64,000 nt of DNA from assembly GCF_041227145.1 (NCBI RefSeq), contig NZ_JBGFSP010000003.1, positions 1,674,001 to 1,738,000 of the forward strand. Direction: 5' to 3'. The notes beneath the pieces were generated by a model. It was not told the DNA's origin. It ran no database searches and saw only the letters and a program-made list of their open reading frames with translations. The position numbers were made by a program, and so were the translations under genes. Of this stretch, positions 17,597 to 26,575 are shown piece by piece. The stretch is from Bacteroides sp. AN502(2024) (GTDB lineage: Bacteria > Bacteroidota > Bacteroidia > Bacteroidales > Bacteroidaceae). Positions within the stretch are counted from its first letter, which is position 1. Each line of letters opens with the position of its first letter.

Positions 17597-18409
17597 ATGG
17601 CTAATTACGATATCCGCCCTCTACAGCTTCGCATATTAAAGAACTTATTAGCTGTTGACAAAGTTTGCAAAGAACATAATCTGCGATATTACATCATGGC
17701 AGGCACCATGTTGGGAGCTGTACGCCACAAAGGATTCATCCCCTGGGATGATGACTTGGATATCGGAATGCCAAGAGCTGATTATGATTTACTAATGACT
17801 AATGCCAAAGAATGGTTACCGGAACCTTACGAAGCGGTATGCGCCGAGAATGATAAGGAATATCCTCTTCCGTTCGCAAAGGTGCAGGATGCCAATACAA
17901 CCTTAATCGAGCGTATGCATCTCAAATATCTGGGAGGTGTATATATTGATATATTTCCACTGGATGGAGTTCCGGAAAGCCGCATGGCGCAAAGAATGCA
18001 TTTTGCGAAGTATGAGTTCTACAAACGAATACTTTACCTGATTCATCGTGATCCATACAAACATGGAAAAGGTCCCAGTTCATGGATACCGCTATTATGC
18101 AGAAAGTTTTTCACCCTTACCGGAACACAGGAAAGCATCAGGAAGGTAATGAAGAAATACGATTTCGACCAATACGCATTAGTCTGCGATTATGATGACG
18201 GAATGAAAGGAATCATGTCGAAGGACATTCTGGGCACTCCTACTCCCATCCGGTTTGAAGATGAAGAAGTATGGGGAGTACAGAAATACGACACTTATCT
18301 GTCACAGAAATATGGAGATTACATGACCATACCTAAACAAGGTGGACAAAGACAACACAATTTCCATTATTTAGACTTGAATAAACCTTATCGGAATTTT
18401 GAAGTCTAA
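17597..18409 (+). CDS. LicD-family phosphotransferase
   Basis: A 270-residue LicD protein with the family core YYIMAGTMLGAVRHKGFIPW, the catalytic WDDDLDIGMPRADYD (nucleotidyltransferase-like DxD), and GGVYIDIFPLDGVP. LicD proteins transfer a phospho-head group such as phosphocholine from its CDP form to a surface sugar. It completes a three-gene set with the PLP enzyme and the LicC-like enzyme. Together they should place a positively charged phosphodiester on the LOS. It is cytoplasmic, with no signal peptide. The exact head group is not shown by the sequence. Confidence 0.88.
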   Translation: MANYDIRPLQLRILKNLLAVDKVCKEHNLRYYIMAGTMLGAVRHKGFIPWDDDLDIGMPRADYDLLMTNAKEWLPEPYEAVCAENDKEYPLPFAKVQDANTTLIERMHLKYLGGVYIDIFPLDGVPESRMAQRMHFAKYEFYKRILYLIHRDPYKHGKGPSSWIPLLCRKFFTLTGTQESIRKVMKKYDFDQYALVCDYDDGMKGIMSKDILGTPTPIRFEDEEVWGVQKYDTYLSQKYGDYMTIPKQGGQRQHNFHYLDLNKPYRNFEV

Positions 18410-18439
18410 ATTATAATCATATAAAGGTAAGAAGTAGAA

Positions 18440-19573
18440 ATGAGAATAGGTTTTGACGGAAAACGTGCAGTACAGAATTTCACCGGTCTGGGTAATTATA
18501 GCCGCTATATAGTGGATATTCTATGCCAATTCGGCCCGGAGAATGAATATGTGCTGTATGCCCCCAAGAAACGGGAAAACAAGAGGCTGGACAAATTAAC
18601 GAAGCAGTATCAGCAACTACAGCTTTCTTATCCCACTACTTCTTCCTGGAAAAAGTTAAGTTCATTGTGGCGAGTATGGGGAGTCACCCACCAATTGGAA
18701 AAAGAAAAAATCGATATATTCCACGGGCTTAGTAATGAGCTGCCCCTGAATATTCATCAAAGCGAGGTAAAAAGTATTGTAACGATCCACGATCTGATCT
18801 TTCTGCGCTATCCGCAGTATTACCATTCGATCGACAGGAAAATATACACATACAAATTCTGTAAAGCCTGCGAAAATGCCGATAAAATCATTGCTATCAG
18901 CGAATGTACCAAGCGTGATATTATTGAGTTTTTCAGGATTCCCGCCGATAAGATAGAAGTTGTTTATCAGGGATGTGACCCTTCATTCATGCATCCTGTA
19001 GCAGAAGAGAATAAAAGAGAAGTCCGAGCTAAATATCAGCTACCGGATCACTATATCCTTAACGTAGGAAGTATTGAAGAACGCAAGAACGCCCTTTCAG
19101 CGGTGCAGGCACTAATGATGCTTCCTGAACAAATTCATCTCGTCATCGTAGGACGCCATACGGAATACACTGATAAGGTTGAACATTTCATTAAGGAGAA
19201 TAAGCAGGAAGAAAGAGTGCATATCATCAGTAATGTTCCTTTTGATGATCTACCGGCTTTTTATCAGTTAGCAGAAATTTTTGTATACCCTTCCCGTTTT
19301 GAAGGTTTTGGTATTCCCATCATAGAAGCTCTGTACTCCGGTATTCCGGTAGTGGCCACTACAGGATCTTGTCTGGAAGAAGCGGGAGGTCCCGATTCTA
19401 TCTATGTACATCCTGACGATATCAAAGGAATGGCCGATGCCTTCAAACAGATATACGCAGATCCCGAGAGAAAAAAGAACATGATTGAAAAGGGGCATTC
19501 TTTTGCCAAAAGATTCTCTGAAGAAAAGCAAGCGGAAGAGATCTTAAACATCTACAAGAAACTAATGAAATGA
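18440..19573 (+). CDS. GT4-family glycosyltransferase
   Basis: A 377-residue GT-B enzyme close to mannosyltransferases: MRIGFDGKRAVQNFTGLGNY (glycine-rich N-terminal loop), IVTIHDLIFLRYPQYY, YILNVGSIEERKNALSAVQA, and the donor-site EX7E region in YPSRFEGFGIPIIEALYSG. It is the fifth gene of the operon that starts at 14992, and it overlaps the FkbM gene by 4 bp (ATGA). The similar layout of the leftward GT4 at 22570 suggests that the locus uses two related enzymes of this type. Confidence 0.9.
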   Translation: MRIGFDGKRAVQNFTGLGNYSRYIVDILCQFGPENEYVLYAPKKRENKRLDKLTKQYQQLQLSYPTTSSWKKLSSLWRVWGVTHQLEKEKIDIFHGLSNELPLNIHQSEVKSIVTIHDLIFLRYPQYYHSIDRKIYTYKFCKACENADKIIAISECTKRDIIEFFRIPADKIEVVYQGCDPSFMHPVAEENKREVRAKYQLPDHYILNVGSIEERKNALSAVQALMMLPEQIHLVIVGRHTEYTDKVEHFIKENKQEERVHIISNVPFDDLPAFYQLAEIFVYPSRFEGFGIPIIEALYSGIPVVATTGSCLEEAGGPDSIYVHPDDIKGMADAFKQIYADPERKKNMIEKGHSFAKRFSEEKQAEEILNIYKKLMK

Positions 19574-20382
19574 ACGTACTCAAACATACAATAAAGAAAT
19601 TTATATATGGCACTCTTCCATATTATTTCATGAAAGGGTATAAACCTGATTCACCCTATCTGAAATATTATGAGTATATAAAAAAACACGGGTATTCAAG
19701 ACATTTGTATGAATTCAAAGATGAATATACAAATATGCCTGTCAATGTACAAAAGGATGAGAAAAAAGGCTTATACTATGTACAACAAGAAAAGAAACGG
19801 CTATATTTCAGAAAGAGTACTCCACCCAAGAAAATTCAAAAGTACTACAGGGCTTTGAGTATGGAGCAGGACAAGCGATCACCGCACCATTATTTCGATA
19901 GTGTAAAAGATGTCACAGGAAAAGTTTTTGTGGACATTGGCTGTGCCGAAGGATATTCTTCACTGGAAATCGTAGAAGAAGCCAAGCATATCTATTTGTT
20001 TGAGCAGGACGAACAATGGCTGGAGGCTATCAGAGCTACTTTCGAACCATGGCAGGATAAAGTTACAATCATACAGAAGTATGTGAGCGACCATAATTCT
20101 TCGAGAGAACAAACTCTTGATGATTTCTTCAATAACCAGACAGATGAACATCTGTTTCTTAAAATGGATATAGAAGGAGCCGAACGGCACGCATTGACCG
20201 GATGCAAGAACTTATTTCAAAATTGCCAAAAGCTGGATTTTGCTATTTGCACATACCACTTGCGTGATGACGAAGAAGTTATCTCTACATTCCTGAACAA
20301 ACACAACTGCGCATATATTAATCAAAAAGGTTTTTTCAGGCATAGAATCCGCAGTGTAGTGATGCGCGGAAGTAAGAGGTAA
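19570..20382 (+). CDS. FkbM-family methyltransferase
   Basis: A 270-residue protein whose C-terminal half is an FkbM-type SAM-dependent methyltransferase. The SAM loop is KVFVDIGCAEGYSSLEIVEE, followed by IYLFEQDEQWL, and the family motif is FLKMDIEGAERHALTG. The N-terminal 95 residues are basic, aromatic-rich and variable. It probably O-methylates a sugar of the glycan. It is the last gene of the six-gene operon, and its stop is 4 bp from the stop of the convergent kinase gene. Confidence 0.87.
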   Translation: MNVLKHTIKKFIYGTLPYYFMKGYKPDSPYLKYYEYIKKHGYSRHLYEFKDEYTNMPVNVQKDEKKGLYYVQQEKKRLYFRKSTPPKKIQKYYRALSMEQDKRSPHHYFDSVKDVTGKVFVDIGCAEGYSSLEIVEEAKHIYLFEQDEQWLEAIRATFEPWQDKVTIIQKYVSDHNSSREQTLDDFFNNQTDEHLFLKMDIEGAERHALTGCKNLFQNCQKLDFAICTYHLRDDEEVISTFLNKHNCAYINQKGFFRHRIRSVVMRGSKR

Positions 20383-20386
20383 TCAA

Positions 20387-21298
20387 TCATTGATAATCAG
20401 CAGAAAGCAATTCACAATAATCATACTTGCACAAGTATGTATCATAGATATGCTTTTCCTTTTTCAATAAGAAACGTGAGATATGCGGCTCCCAAGAAAA
20501 GAATTTACGTACGGAACGGTATAAACGGAAGAATAAAATCAGGGATACAATATGCTTTTCTTTTTCTTTCCGTGCCGCACGACGATAAATGTAATGAGTA
20601 AAGAACTGATCGCTGTAACGAAGAGCCAGACTGACCGTAGATTCGATGTCCCATCCACGCAAAGAAGCATATTCTGTCATGATGTAAGTCAGTACCTCAC
20701 GCGAAATACACAAACGGCACATATTACGGCATACTGTATCACAATCAATTTTCGATAGCAACTGCATGCGATTCACATCGACCAAGGAGAAACTGTATTC
20801 ATTCGTTTCATTCTGATGGATCAGTATATTACCGGGAGAATAGTCTAAATGGAGGATACCTGCCTGATGCAAAGCAGCAGTGTAGCGTGCAAAAGCTGAA
20901 AGTTTGTCTTCATTCCCCTCCACTTTTCCATCCATCAGGGAACGGACAGTTTCGCCGCCATCATAACAACAAATGTAATAGCTATGCGAGAGAAGACCAT
21001 CTTGAAATTGCTCGATCATAGCCACTGGCTCCGGAGTGTCAAAACCATGCTGTTGGATCTCCATAGAATAAATATAGGAACGTTCTGCCTTCGACTGGCG
21101 GAAAAACGAATATACAACACGATTGATGATGTGAGGCTTTTTAAAGCTCTTCACCACAACATCAATGCTGCCCAAACTAATCCGTTTCAGAACATTACGA
21201 CCATCGTACACCACATCTCCTTCGTTCTGGAAGGACCTCGGAACTTCTTCTATCTTCTTCTGCAAATGTGCGTACTTGGGACTTACAATCATTCTCAT
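20387..21298 (-). CDS. WaaP/InaA-like LPS-core sugar kinase
   Basis: A 303-residue protein of the Kdo/lipopolysaccharide kinase group. The catalytic loop is HLDYSPGNILI (H150, D152, N157) and the metal-binding aspartate is in SLVDVNRMQL. An N-terminal VVVKSFKKPH supplies the ATP-contacting lysine. Such enzymes phosphorylate Kdo or heptose in the LPS core using ATP. It is a single-gene leftward unit with a promoter at 21336-21343, between the decoration operon and the GT9 gene, consistent with inner-core phosphorylation. Confidence 0.85.
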   Translation of the reverse strand: MRMIVSPKYAHLQKKIEEVPRSFQNEGDVVYDGRNVLKRISLGSIDVVVKSFKKPHIINRVVYSFFRQSKAERSYIYSMEIQQHGFDTPEPVAMIEQFQDGLLSHSYYICCYDGGETVRSLMDGKVEGNEDKLSAFARYTAALHQAGILHLDYSPGNILIHQNETNEYSFSLVDVNRMQLLSKIDCDTVCRNMCRLCISREVLTYIMTEYASLRGWDIESTVSLALRYSDQFFTHYIYRRAARKEKEKHIVSLILFFRLYRSVRKFFSWEPHISRFLLKKEKHIYDTYLCKYDYCELLSADYQ

Positions 21299-21335
21299 TA
21301 CACTCTCCTATATAATCCTAATTACAAAGATTGAG

Positions 21336-21343
21336 CAAAGATA
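21336..21343 (-). promoter_or_regulatory. -7 promoter element for the kinase gene
   Basis: Minus-strand TATCTTTG, a perfect TAnnTTTG, 37 nt before the ATG at 21298. Between here and 21491 there is also a GC-poor hairpin with a T-run (about 21416-21455) that could end a rightward transcript. Confidence 0.5.
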
Positions 21344-21490
21344 AAGAAATTAGGCCATATTCCGACTATATTTTTCTCTTTTCTCACAAAGATTGGCTAA
21401 CTCTCTCCACATATAAGCACCATCACGGTGGCTTTAATCATTTTTTTCTTTTTTCTTTTCATTTATATTTAGACATAAATGCTTTTTAGT

Positions 21491-21498
21491 TATGTTTG
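21491..21498 (+). promoter_or_regulatory. -7 promoter element for the GT9 gene
   Basis: TATGTTTG matches TAnnTTTG, 30 nt before the ATG at 21529. Confidence 0.5.
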
Positions 21499-21528
21499 CA
21501 CGGTAAAAAGCATAAAAAAGTTTAAGGC

Positions 21529-22587
21529 ATGAAACCAATCAAAAGAATTCTGATTATTCGATTTAGACAAATAGGGGACTCTATTCTGGCTGTTGCATTG
21601 TGCAGCACACTGAAAAAAAGCTTTCCCGATGCAGAGATACACTTCGTGCTTAATAAAAATATTGCTCCACTCTATGAGGGGCATCCGGACATAGACAAAG
21701 TCATTACATTTGACAAGAATGAGAATAAGCCGTTCACTGCATATATAAAAAAAATATGGCAGGTAATGCACCAAAATAAATACGATGTAATCATCGATAT
21801 GCGTTCTACCATCCGGACTCTTTTTTTCTCTCTTTTCTCATTAAAAACTCCTTTTCGGATAGGACGTATCAAAGGATATACCCGTTTTCTACTGAACTAC
21901 CGCACAGATACTTACAGCAAGAATCTGACAACTGATATGGTACAACGCAACCTGTTACTTGCAGCACCATTAGAGAAGATCAGACCTATTCAATACACAA
22001 AAGAATTCAAGTTATATCTGACTGACCGGGAGAAAGAAGATTTCCGATATTATATGGAAAAGGAAGGGATTGATTTTACACACCCTTTGTTATTAATAGG
22101 AGTCACAACCAAACTCATCCATAAGAAATGGAATACAGAGTTCATGATAGCCACACTGAAAAGAATATTAGAGGAACACAAGGACCTACAAATGATCTTC
22201 AACTACGCACCGGGGTACGAAGAAGAAGATGCCAGAAATATCTACAAGGAATTAGGATGTCCGAAACGCATCAAGATTGATATACAAGCTTCTTCATTAC
22301 GACAACTGGCAGCACTTTGTGCCAACTGTTCATTTTACTTCGGGAACGAAGGAGGAGCCAGACACATCGCCCAGGCCCTTGGAGTTCCTTCATTTGCCAT
22401 TTATTCACCAAGTGCGTCAAAATCAATGTGGTTACCCGCCAATTCCGTACTTGCCGAAGGAATTAGTCCTGACGACATTCTTCCGCCGGAACAGCAGGCA
22501 ACATTAACCTATGAGGAGCGTTTTGCATTAATTACTCCCGAAAAGGTATACGGGCAATTGACTTCAATACTAAGGCAATTGAGCTAA
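21529..22587 (+). CDS. GT9 heptosyltransferase-like protein
   Basis: A 352-residue GT-B enzyme of the ADP-heptose:LPS heptosyltransferase family. The N-terminal hallmark is ILIIRFRQIGDSILAVALC, followed by IDKVITFD and VIIDMRSTIRTLFF. The C-terminal donor site is FYFGNEGGARHIAQALGVP, and FAIYSPSASKSMW corresponds to the usual WG-x-T/S region. It should add a sugar in the LOS core; in Bacteroides the donor need not be heptose. It is a single-gene rightward unit whose last 18 bp overlap the end of the convergent GT4 gene. Confidence 0.88.
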   Translation: MKPIKRILIIRFRQIGDSILAVALCSTLKKSFPDAEIHFVLNKNIAPLYEGHPDIDKVITFDKNENKPFTAYIKKIWQVMHQNKYDVIIDMRSTIRTLFFSLFSLKTPFRIGRIKGYTRFLLNYRTDTYSKNLTTDMVQRNLLLAAPLEKIRPIQYTKEFKLYLTDREKEDFRYYMEKEGIDFTHPLLLIGVTTKLIHKKWNTEFMIATLKRILEEHKDLQMIFNYAPGYEEEDARNIYKELGCPKRIKIDIQASSLRQLAALCANCSFYFGNEGGARHIAQALGVPSFAIYSPSASKSMWLPANSVLAEGISPDDILPPEQQATLTYEERFALITPEKVYGQLTSILRQLS

Positions 22588-23646
22588 CTCCCGATATAAA
22601 TCAAGGTAGGCTTGTATATGCTTCTCGTAACTGAATGAAGCGGCATGTTCCTTGATTTTCTCCAGACGCTCCTTGTCTTTATAAAAATCAGGCAGATGCT
22701 CCCGGATACTTTGTACCATAGATTCTGTATCCAAATGCTCCCACATGATAGCGTGTCCATTACAAACTTCCGGCAAACTAGTGCGATTAGCGGCAAATAC
22801 AGCCTTCCCAAATTGCATAGCTTCCACCACTGGCAATCCAAAGCCTTCTCCCTCACTAGGAAATAGGAATGCCTCACAGTTCCGATATAACCATATCTTC
22901 TCGTTTTGAGAGATAACATCCGTCAAGAAGACATTAGTAAGCTGATTCTCACGAATCAGATTGCGCACTTCTTCAGCATAAGCAAAATGAGCATCTCCAC
23001 AAATATATAGATCATATTCCGGAAAATGACGCATTACGTCAACCAAAAGATGGAAGTTCTTTTTTCTACGGATTTGTCCAATCGTAAAAAAGAAAGGACG
23101 CCCTGTAGCAAACGACGGTTTTGTTCCTTCCAGTGTATCAATCCTCTCCACGCCATTATAGATGACCCGTACCTCTTTCCCTTTCAAATCTACATACTGT
23201 CGAATGACATCTGCCACATAATGAGAGATCGTAGTCACGACCGCTGCCTTATTGACCTTATTCTGCATCCGGTGAAGATACATTTTCGCCTTCCAGGGCT
23301 TTTTCTCGGTCAAAAAATTAAAGTCGTGTATAGTAAAGATAAACTTTGTACCGCCGGCAATACGCAACAACTTGCGCTGTTGATTCACTGCATGCCATAC
23401 ATCTACCTTGGGAAGGGTAAAAGGAAGAAACTTATTGATACGACGTACCGGAACAGAGGTCACATTCGGGCCAAATTCCTGCATATATTTCTGCCGCAAT
23501 AAATATACAAAATGAAGATCTTCTACCGGCATAGACGAAAAGGCGGTTGCATAGTTGGCCGCAATCTGCCCGAAGCCGGCTGTGAGACTACCATAATTCG
23601 TAAGATCTATCAGTACTTTTTTCTTTCGTTGTATCTCTTTCATCAT
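22570..23646 (-). CDS. GT4-family glycosyltransferase
   Basis: A 358-residue GT-B enzyme: KKVLIDLTNYGSLTAGFGQI (glycine-rich N-terminal loop), FIFTIHDFNFLTEKK, FFFTIGQIRRKKNFHLLVDV, and the EX7E-type donor site FLFPSEGEGFGLPVVEAMQF. The ATG at 23646 and the next codon (also ATG) are equally possible starts. It is the third gene of a leftward group DUF4254-GT9-GT4, separated from the GT9 gene by 57 bp, and is probably a mannosyl- or related transferase of the LOS core. Confidence 0.88.
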   Translation of the reverse strand: MMKEIQRKKKVLIDLTNYGSLTAGFGQIAANYATAFSSMPVEDLHFVYLLRQKYMQEFGPNVTSVPVRRINKFLPFTLPKVDVWHAVNQQRKLLRIAGGTKFIFTIHDFNFLTEKKPWKAKMYLHRMQNKVNKAAVVTTISHYVADVIRQYVDLKGKEVRVIYNGVERIDTLEGTKPSFATGRPFFFTIGQIRRKKNFHLLVDVMRHFPEYDLYICGDAHFAYAEEVRNLIRENQLTNVFLTDVISQNEKIWLYRNCEAFLFPSEGEGFGLPVVEAMQFGKAVFAANRTSLPEVCNGHAIMWEHLDTESMVQSIREHLPDFYKDKERLEKIKEHAASFSYEKHIQAYLDLYRELAQLP

Positions 23647-23703
23647 TATTTGATTCTACGCTCTTTCGGCTCAATAAACAGCTAATTTGAACTTCAGCAA
23701 GGA

Positions 23704-24735
23704 TTAATCTACAATCCCTTCTATTTTCGCAATGACCTGCTCCGGTTTTATATCCCTCAGGCAGGCATAATCACCTCGCCAGCAAGGCTTCTGTCCATAT
23801 ACAGAACAGGGGCGGCATGACAAATCGAGTTGTACGGTATTGACCGGCAATTGTTTCCAGCCCATAAAACCGGCATAAGGATGGGTGGCTCCCCAAATAG
23901 AGACAACCGGAATATTGACCAAGGATGCCAAATGCATGTTGGCAGAATCCATTGAAAGCATCACATCCAGATGGCTCATCAGATTCAGCTCGGTACGCAT
24001 ATTCAGTTTACCGATCATTGAAACAACAGAAGGATATTTAGCAATCCATGCATCAAATACGTCCTGTTCGTTTTTACCACCTCCAAAAAGGAAAACCTTT
24101 ACTTTGGGGTTGGCAGCAAAATGTACTATAACTTGCTCTTGCAGTTCTAACGGATAAATCTTACCTGCATGTTTGGCAAAAGGAGCTATACCAATCCACT
24201 TCTGGTCTTCTTTAGGTCCTGTGACTGGTTCTATTTCCGCAAAGTTTCCTTTTCCTTCGCCATAAATGGAAGAGAAATTTAATAGCACCGGTAAACCTAG
24301 CTTCTCAAGTACATCGGCATAACGACGAAAAGAACTCTTCTGATTCTCCATCACCTTATCATGACGGCGAACCAGCTTCTTTTTGCCTGCCCTTCCTTTA
24401 CAAATGGAAGCTACCGGTTTATTGGCAAGACGGAATCGCAAACATAAATACTTAGAACGAAGTACATGATGAAAATCAGCAATGTAATCAAAATGCATCG
24501 CTTTTAATTCCGAATAAAGGCTATTCAAGCCCCAAAATCCCTTGTGTTTGCCAGTTAAATCAGCTCCGACAAAACCCACATTGGCAAGCAACCCCTGAAA
24601 GAGCGGCTGCCATACAGCACGACTTAACACTGTTATTTCGTGCTGCGGGTATTGCACAGCCAGCGAATGTATTACCGGGATTGTCATGGCTACATCGCCG
24701 AGAGCAGAAAAACGAATAATAAGAATACGCGCCAT
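23704..24735 (-). CDS. GT9 heptosyltransferase-like protein
   Basis: A 343-residue member of GT9: ILIIRFSALGDVAMTIPVIH, FDYIADFHHVLRSKYLC, WIGIAPFAKHAGKIYPLELQ, and the donor site MLSMDSANMHLASLVNIPVV followed by SIWGATHPYAGFMGW (the family's WG-x-T). A cysteine-rich tail (LSCRPCSVYGQKPCWRGDYA) is commonly seen in this branch. It starts 3 bp after the DUF4254 gene. It very likely builds the inner LOS core. Unlike the GT9 at 21529, it keeps the canonical motif. Confidence 0.9.
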   Translation of the reverse strand: MARILIIRFSALGDVAMTIPVIHSLAVQYPQHEITVLSRAVWQPLFQGLLANVGFVGADLTGKHKGFWGLNSLYSELKAMHFDYIADFHHVLRSKYLCLRFRLANKPVASICKGRAGKKKLVRRHDKVMENQKSSFRRYADVLEKLGLPVLLNFSSIYGEGKGNFAEIEPVTGPKEDQKWIGIAPFAKHAGKIYPLELQEQVIVHFAANPKVKVFLFGGGKNEQDVFDAWIAKYPSVVSMIGKLNMRTELNLMSHLDVMLSMDSANMHLASLVNIPVVSIWGATHPYAGFMGWKQLPVNTVQLDLSCRPCSVYGQKPCWRGDYACLRDIKPEQVIAKIEGIVD

Positions 24736-24738
24736 TCG

Positions 24739-25344
24739 TTATTTTTTCGCATAAAGCACCGGATTTAAAGCCGGATCATTATACATCTTCATCTGTTTAT
24801 ATACTTTCATGTATTTTTTTCCGGCTTCGATATCAGCCAACAGCTGCTCAATCGCTGTAGAAAGGTCTTTTCGCTGTTCCAACAGGATATTCAACTTAGT
24901 CTGGCATTGGGAACGGTGTTCTTCAGTAGTATCCGTACGCTCCACCTCCTGCTGCATGTGGTAAATTTTCAATGCAAGAATTGACAAGCGGTCAATTGCC
25001 CATGCAGGGCTTTCCGTATTGATCGTTGCGTCAGAGAGAGGTTCTACCTCTTTATATTTGTCTAAAAAGTAGCTATCAATTAATTCCACCAGATCCGTGC
25101 GGTCCTGATTTGATTTATCAATTCTTCTTTTCAAGACCAATGCTTCTACCGGATCAATCTGCGGATCACGGATAATATCCTCAAAATGCCATTGCACAGC
25201 ATCAATCCAGTTTTTTAGATATAAATAATACTCAATAGTTTTCAACTCGTAAGGATTGTTCATCGGAGCATCCACACTATCCGTCACATGGTAATCTATT
25301 GTCGATTTCCAAAAAATCTCGTTGCAAAGGTTACTAAATGTCAT
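24739..25344 (-). CDS. DUF4254 domain-containing protein
   Basis: A 201-residue soluble, mostly helical and charged protein of the DUF4254 family. Features are NPYELKTIEYYLYLKNWIDA, WHFEDIIRDPQI, VLKRRIDKSNQDRTDLVELI, and a coiled-coil-prone C-terminal half. Members sit next to LPS heptosyltransferase genes in Bacteroidetes; their biochemical role is unknown to me. It is the first gene of the leftward group DUF4254-GT9-GT4. Close coupling (3-bp gap) with GT9 suggests a partner or regulator of that enzyme; this is inference from position only. Confidence 0.85.
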   Translation of the reverse strand: MTFSNLCNEIFWKSTIDYHVTDSVDAPMNNPYELKTIEYYLYLKNWIDAVQWHFEDIIRDPQIDPVEALVLKRRIDKSNQDRTDLVELIDSYFLDKYKEVEPLSDATINTESPAWAIDRLSILALKIYHMQQEVERTDTTEEHRSQCQTKLNILLEQRKDLSTAIEQLLADIEAGKKYMKVYKQMKMYNDPALNPVLYAKK

Positions 25345-25376
25345 AATCTTAACTAGCTAATAGATATATAATAGGG

Positions 25377-25384
25377 CAAATCTA
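25377..25384 (-). promoter_or_regulatory. -7 promoter element for the DUF4254-GT9-GT4 group
   Basis: Minus-strand TAGATTTG, a perfect TAnnTTTG, 32 nt before the ATG at 25344. Confidence 0.5.
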
Positions 25385-25431
25385 TGTAATATTTTTCAGA
25401 CAAACAACCGTTTTCTTACTTTTTTATTTAT

Positions 25432-25439
25432 TACCTTTG
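25432..25439 (+). promoter_or_regulatory. -7 promoter element for pdxB
   Basis: TACCTTTG matches TAnnTTTG, 23 nt before the ATG at 25463. It is divergent from the DUF4254 promoter 47 bp away. Confidence 0.55.
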
Positions 25440-25462
25440 TGGGTACAAAAGATAAATAGTAT

Positions 25463-26503
25463 ATGAAAATTATTATCGACAATAAAATACCTTATATAAA
25501 AGAGGCCGTTCAGAAAATAGCCGATGAGGTGGTTTATGCCCCGGGAAAGGATTTCACCCCGGAGCTCGTACGGAATGCGGATGCTCTTATTGTCCGTACT
25601 CGTACACATTGTAACCGGAATTTATTGGAGGGTAGTCAAGTAAGATTCATAGCGACTGCCACTATTGGCTTCGATCACATCGATACGGAATATTGCAAAC
25701 AGGCCGGTATAGAATGGACCAATGCCCCGGGATGCAATTCGGCTTCTGTCGCCCAATATATACAGTCATCGCTTCTGGTGTGGAAATCTTGCAGAGACAA
25801 AAAGCTAAACGAACTGACAATCGGAATCATAGGAGTAGGAAACGTCGGGAGTAAGGTAGCTAAAATTGCCCAGGATTTTGGTATGCGTGTTTTATTGAAT
25901 GATTTGCCACGAGAAGAAAAAGAAGGTACCGAACAATTCTCTTCACTGGAGAAAATAGCGGAAGAGTGTGATATCATTACTTTCCACGTACCTTTATATA
26001 AAGAAGGAAGATATAAAACATTCCACCTGGCAAATGAAGAGTTCTTTCAGTCACTCAAACGAAAGCCTGTCGTCATAAATACCTCACGAGGAGAAGTCGT
26101 CCACACCGATGCTCTTCTAAAAGCCTTGAACAGCCGGATGATTTCGGATGCCATCATCGACGTATGGGAGCATGAACCGGAAATCAATCGTGATCTACTG
26201 GAGAAAGCATTCATCGGAACTCCTCACATTGCAGGTTACTCTGCAGATGGAAAAGCAAATGCCACACGTATGTCATTGGATGCCATCTGCAATTTTTTCC
26301 AACTAAAAGGGGATTATGAAATTAACGCACCTGCACCCACCTCTCTTGTTATTCACGCTAAAAACCATGAAGAAGCAATCCTCCAAATATATAACCCAAC
26401 CGAAGACAGTATCCGGCTAAAGACTCAACCGGAGTTATTCGAAACTCTACGCGGAGACTATCCTTTGCGACGAGAAGAAAAAGCATACATTATTAAGTAT
26501 TAA
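25463..26503 (+). CDS. pdxB: Erythronate-4-phosphate dehydrogenase
   Basis: A 346-residue NAD-dependent D-2-hydroxyacid dehydrogenase of the PdxB branch, the second step of DXP-dependent pyridoxal-phosphate synthesis. It opens MKIIIDNKIPYIKEAVQKIA and has FIATATIGFDHIDTEYCKQA, WTNAPGCNSASVAQYI, the Rossmann GIIGVGNVGSKVA, and the catalytic VINTSRGEVVHTDALLKAL. The catalytic His lies in IGTPHIAGYSADGK, and WEHEPEI precedes it. At 346 residues it is slightly shorter than E. coli PdxB (about 380). It marks the boundary of the LOS cluster. Convergent with purN, 72 bp apart. Confidence 0.93.
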   Translation: MKIIIDNKIPYIKEAVQKIADEVVYAPGKDFTPELVRNADALIVRTRTHCNRNLLEGSQVRFIATATIGFDHIDTEYCKQAGIEWTNAPGCNSASVAQYIQSSLLVWKSCRDKKLNELTIGIIGVGNVGSKVAKIAQDFGMRVLLNDLPREEKEGTEQFSSLEKIAEECDIITFHVPLYKEGRYKTFHLANEEFFQSLKRKPVVINTSRGEVVHTDALLKALNSRMISDAIIDVWEHEPEINRDLLEKAFIGTPHIAGYSADGKANATRMSLDAICNFFQLKGDYEINAPAPTSLVIHAKNHEEAILQIYNPTEDSIRLKTQPELFETLRGDYPLRREEKAYIIKY

Positions 26504-26575
26504 GGAATAAGTATTAACCGTAGTGACCGAAAACTTCAAAAATTCCGTCAAACGATTATCCGCATGGAACAATAC

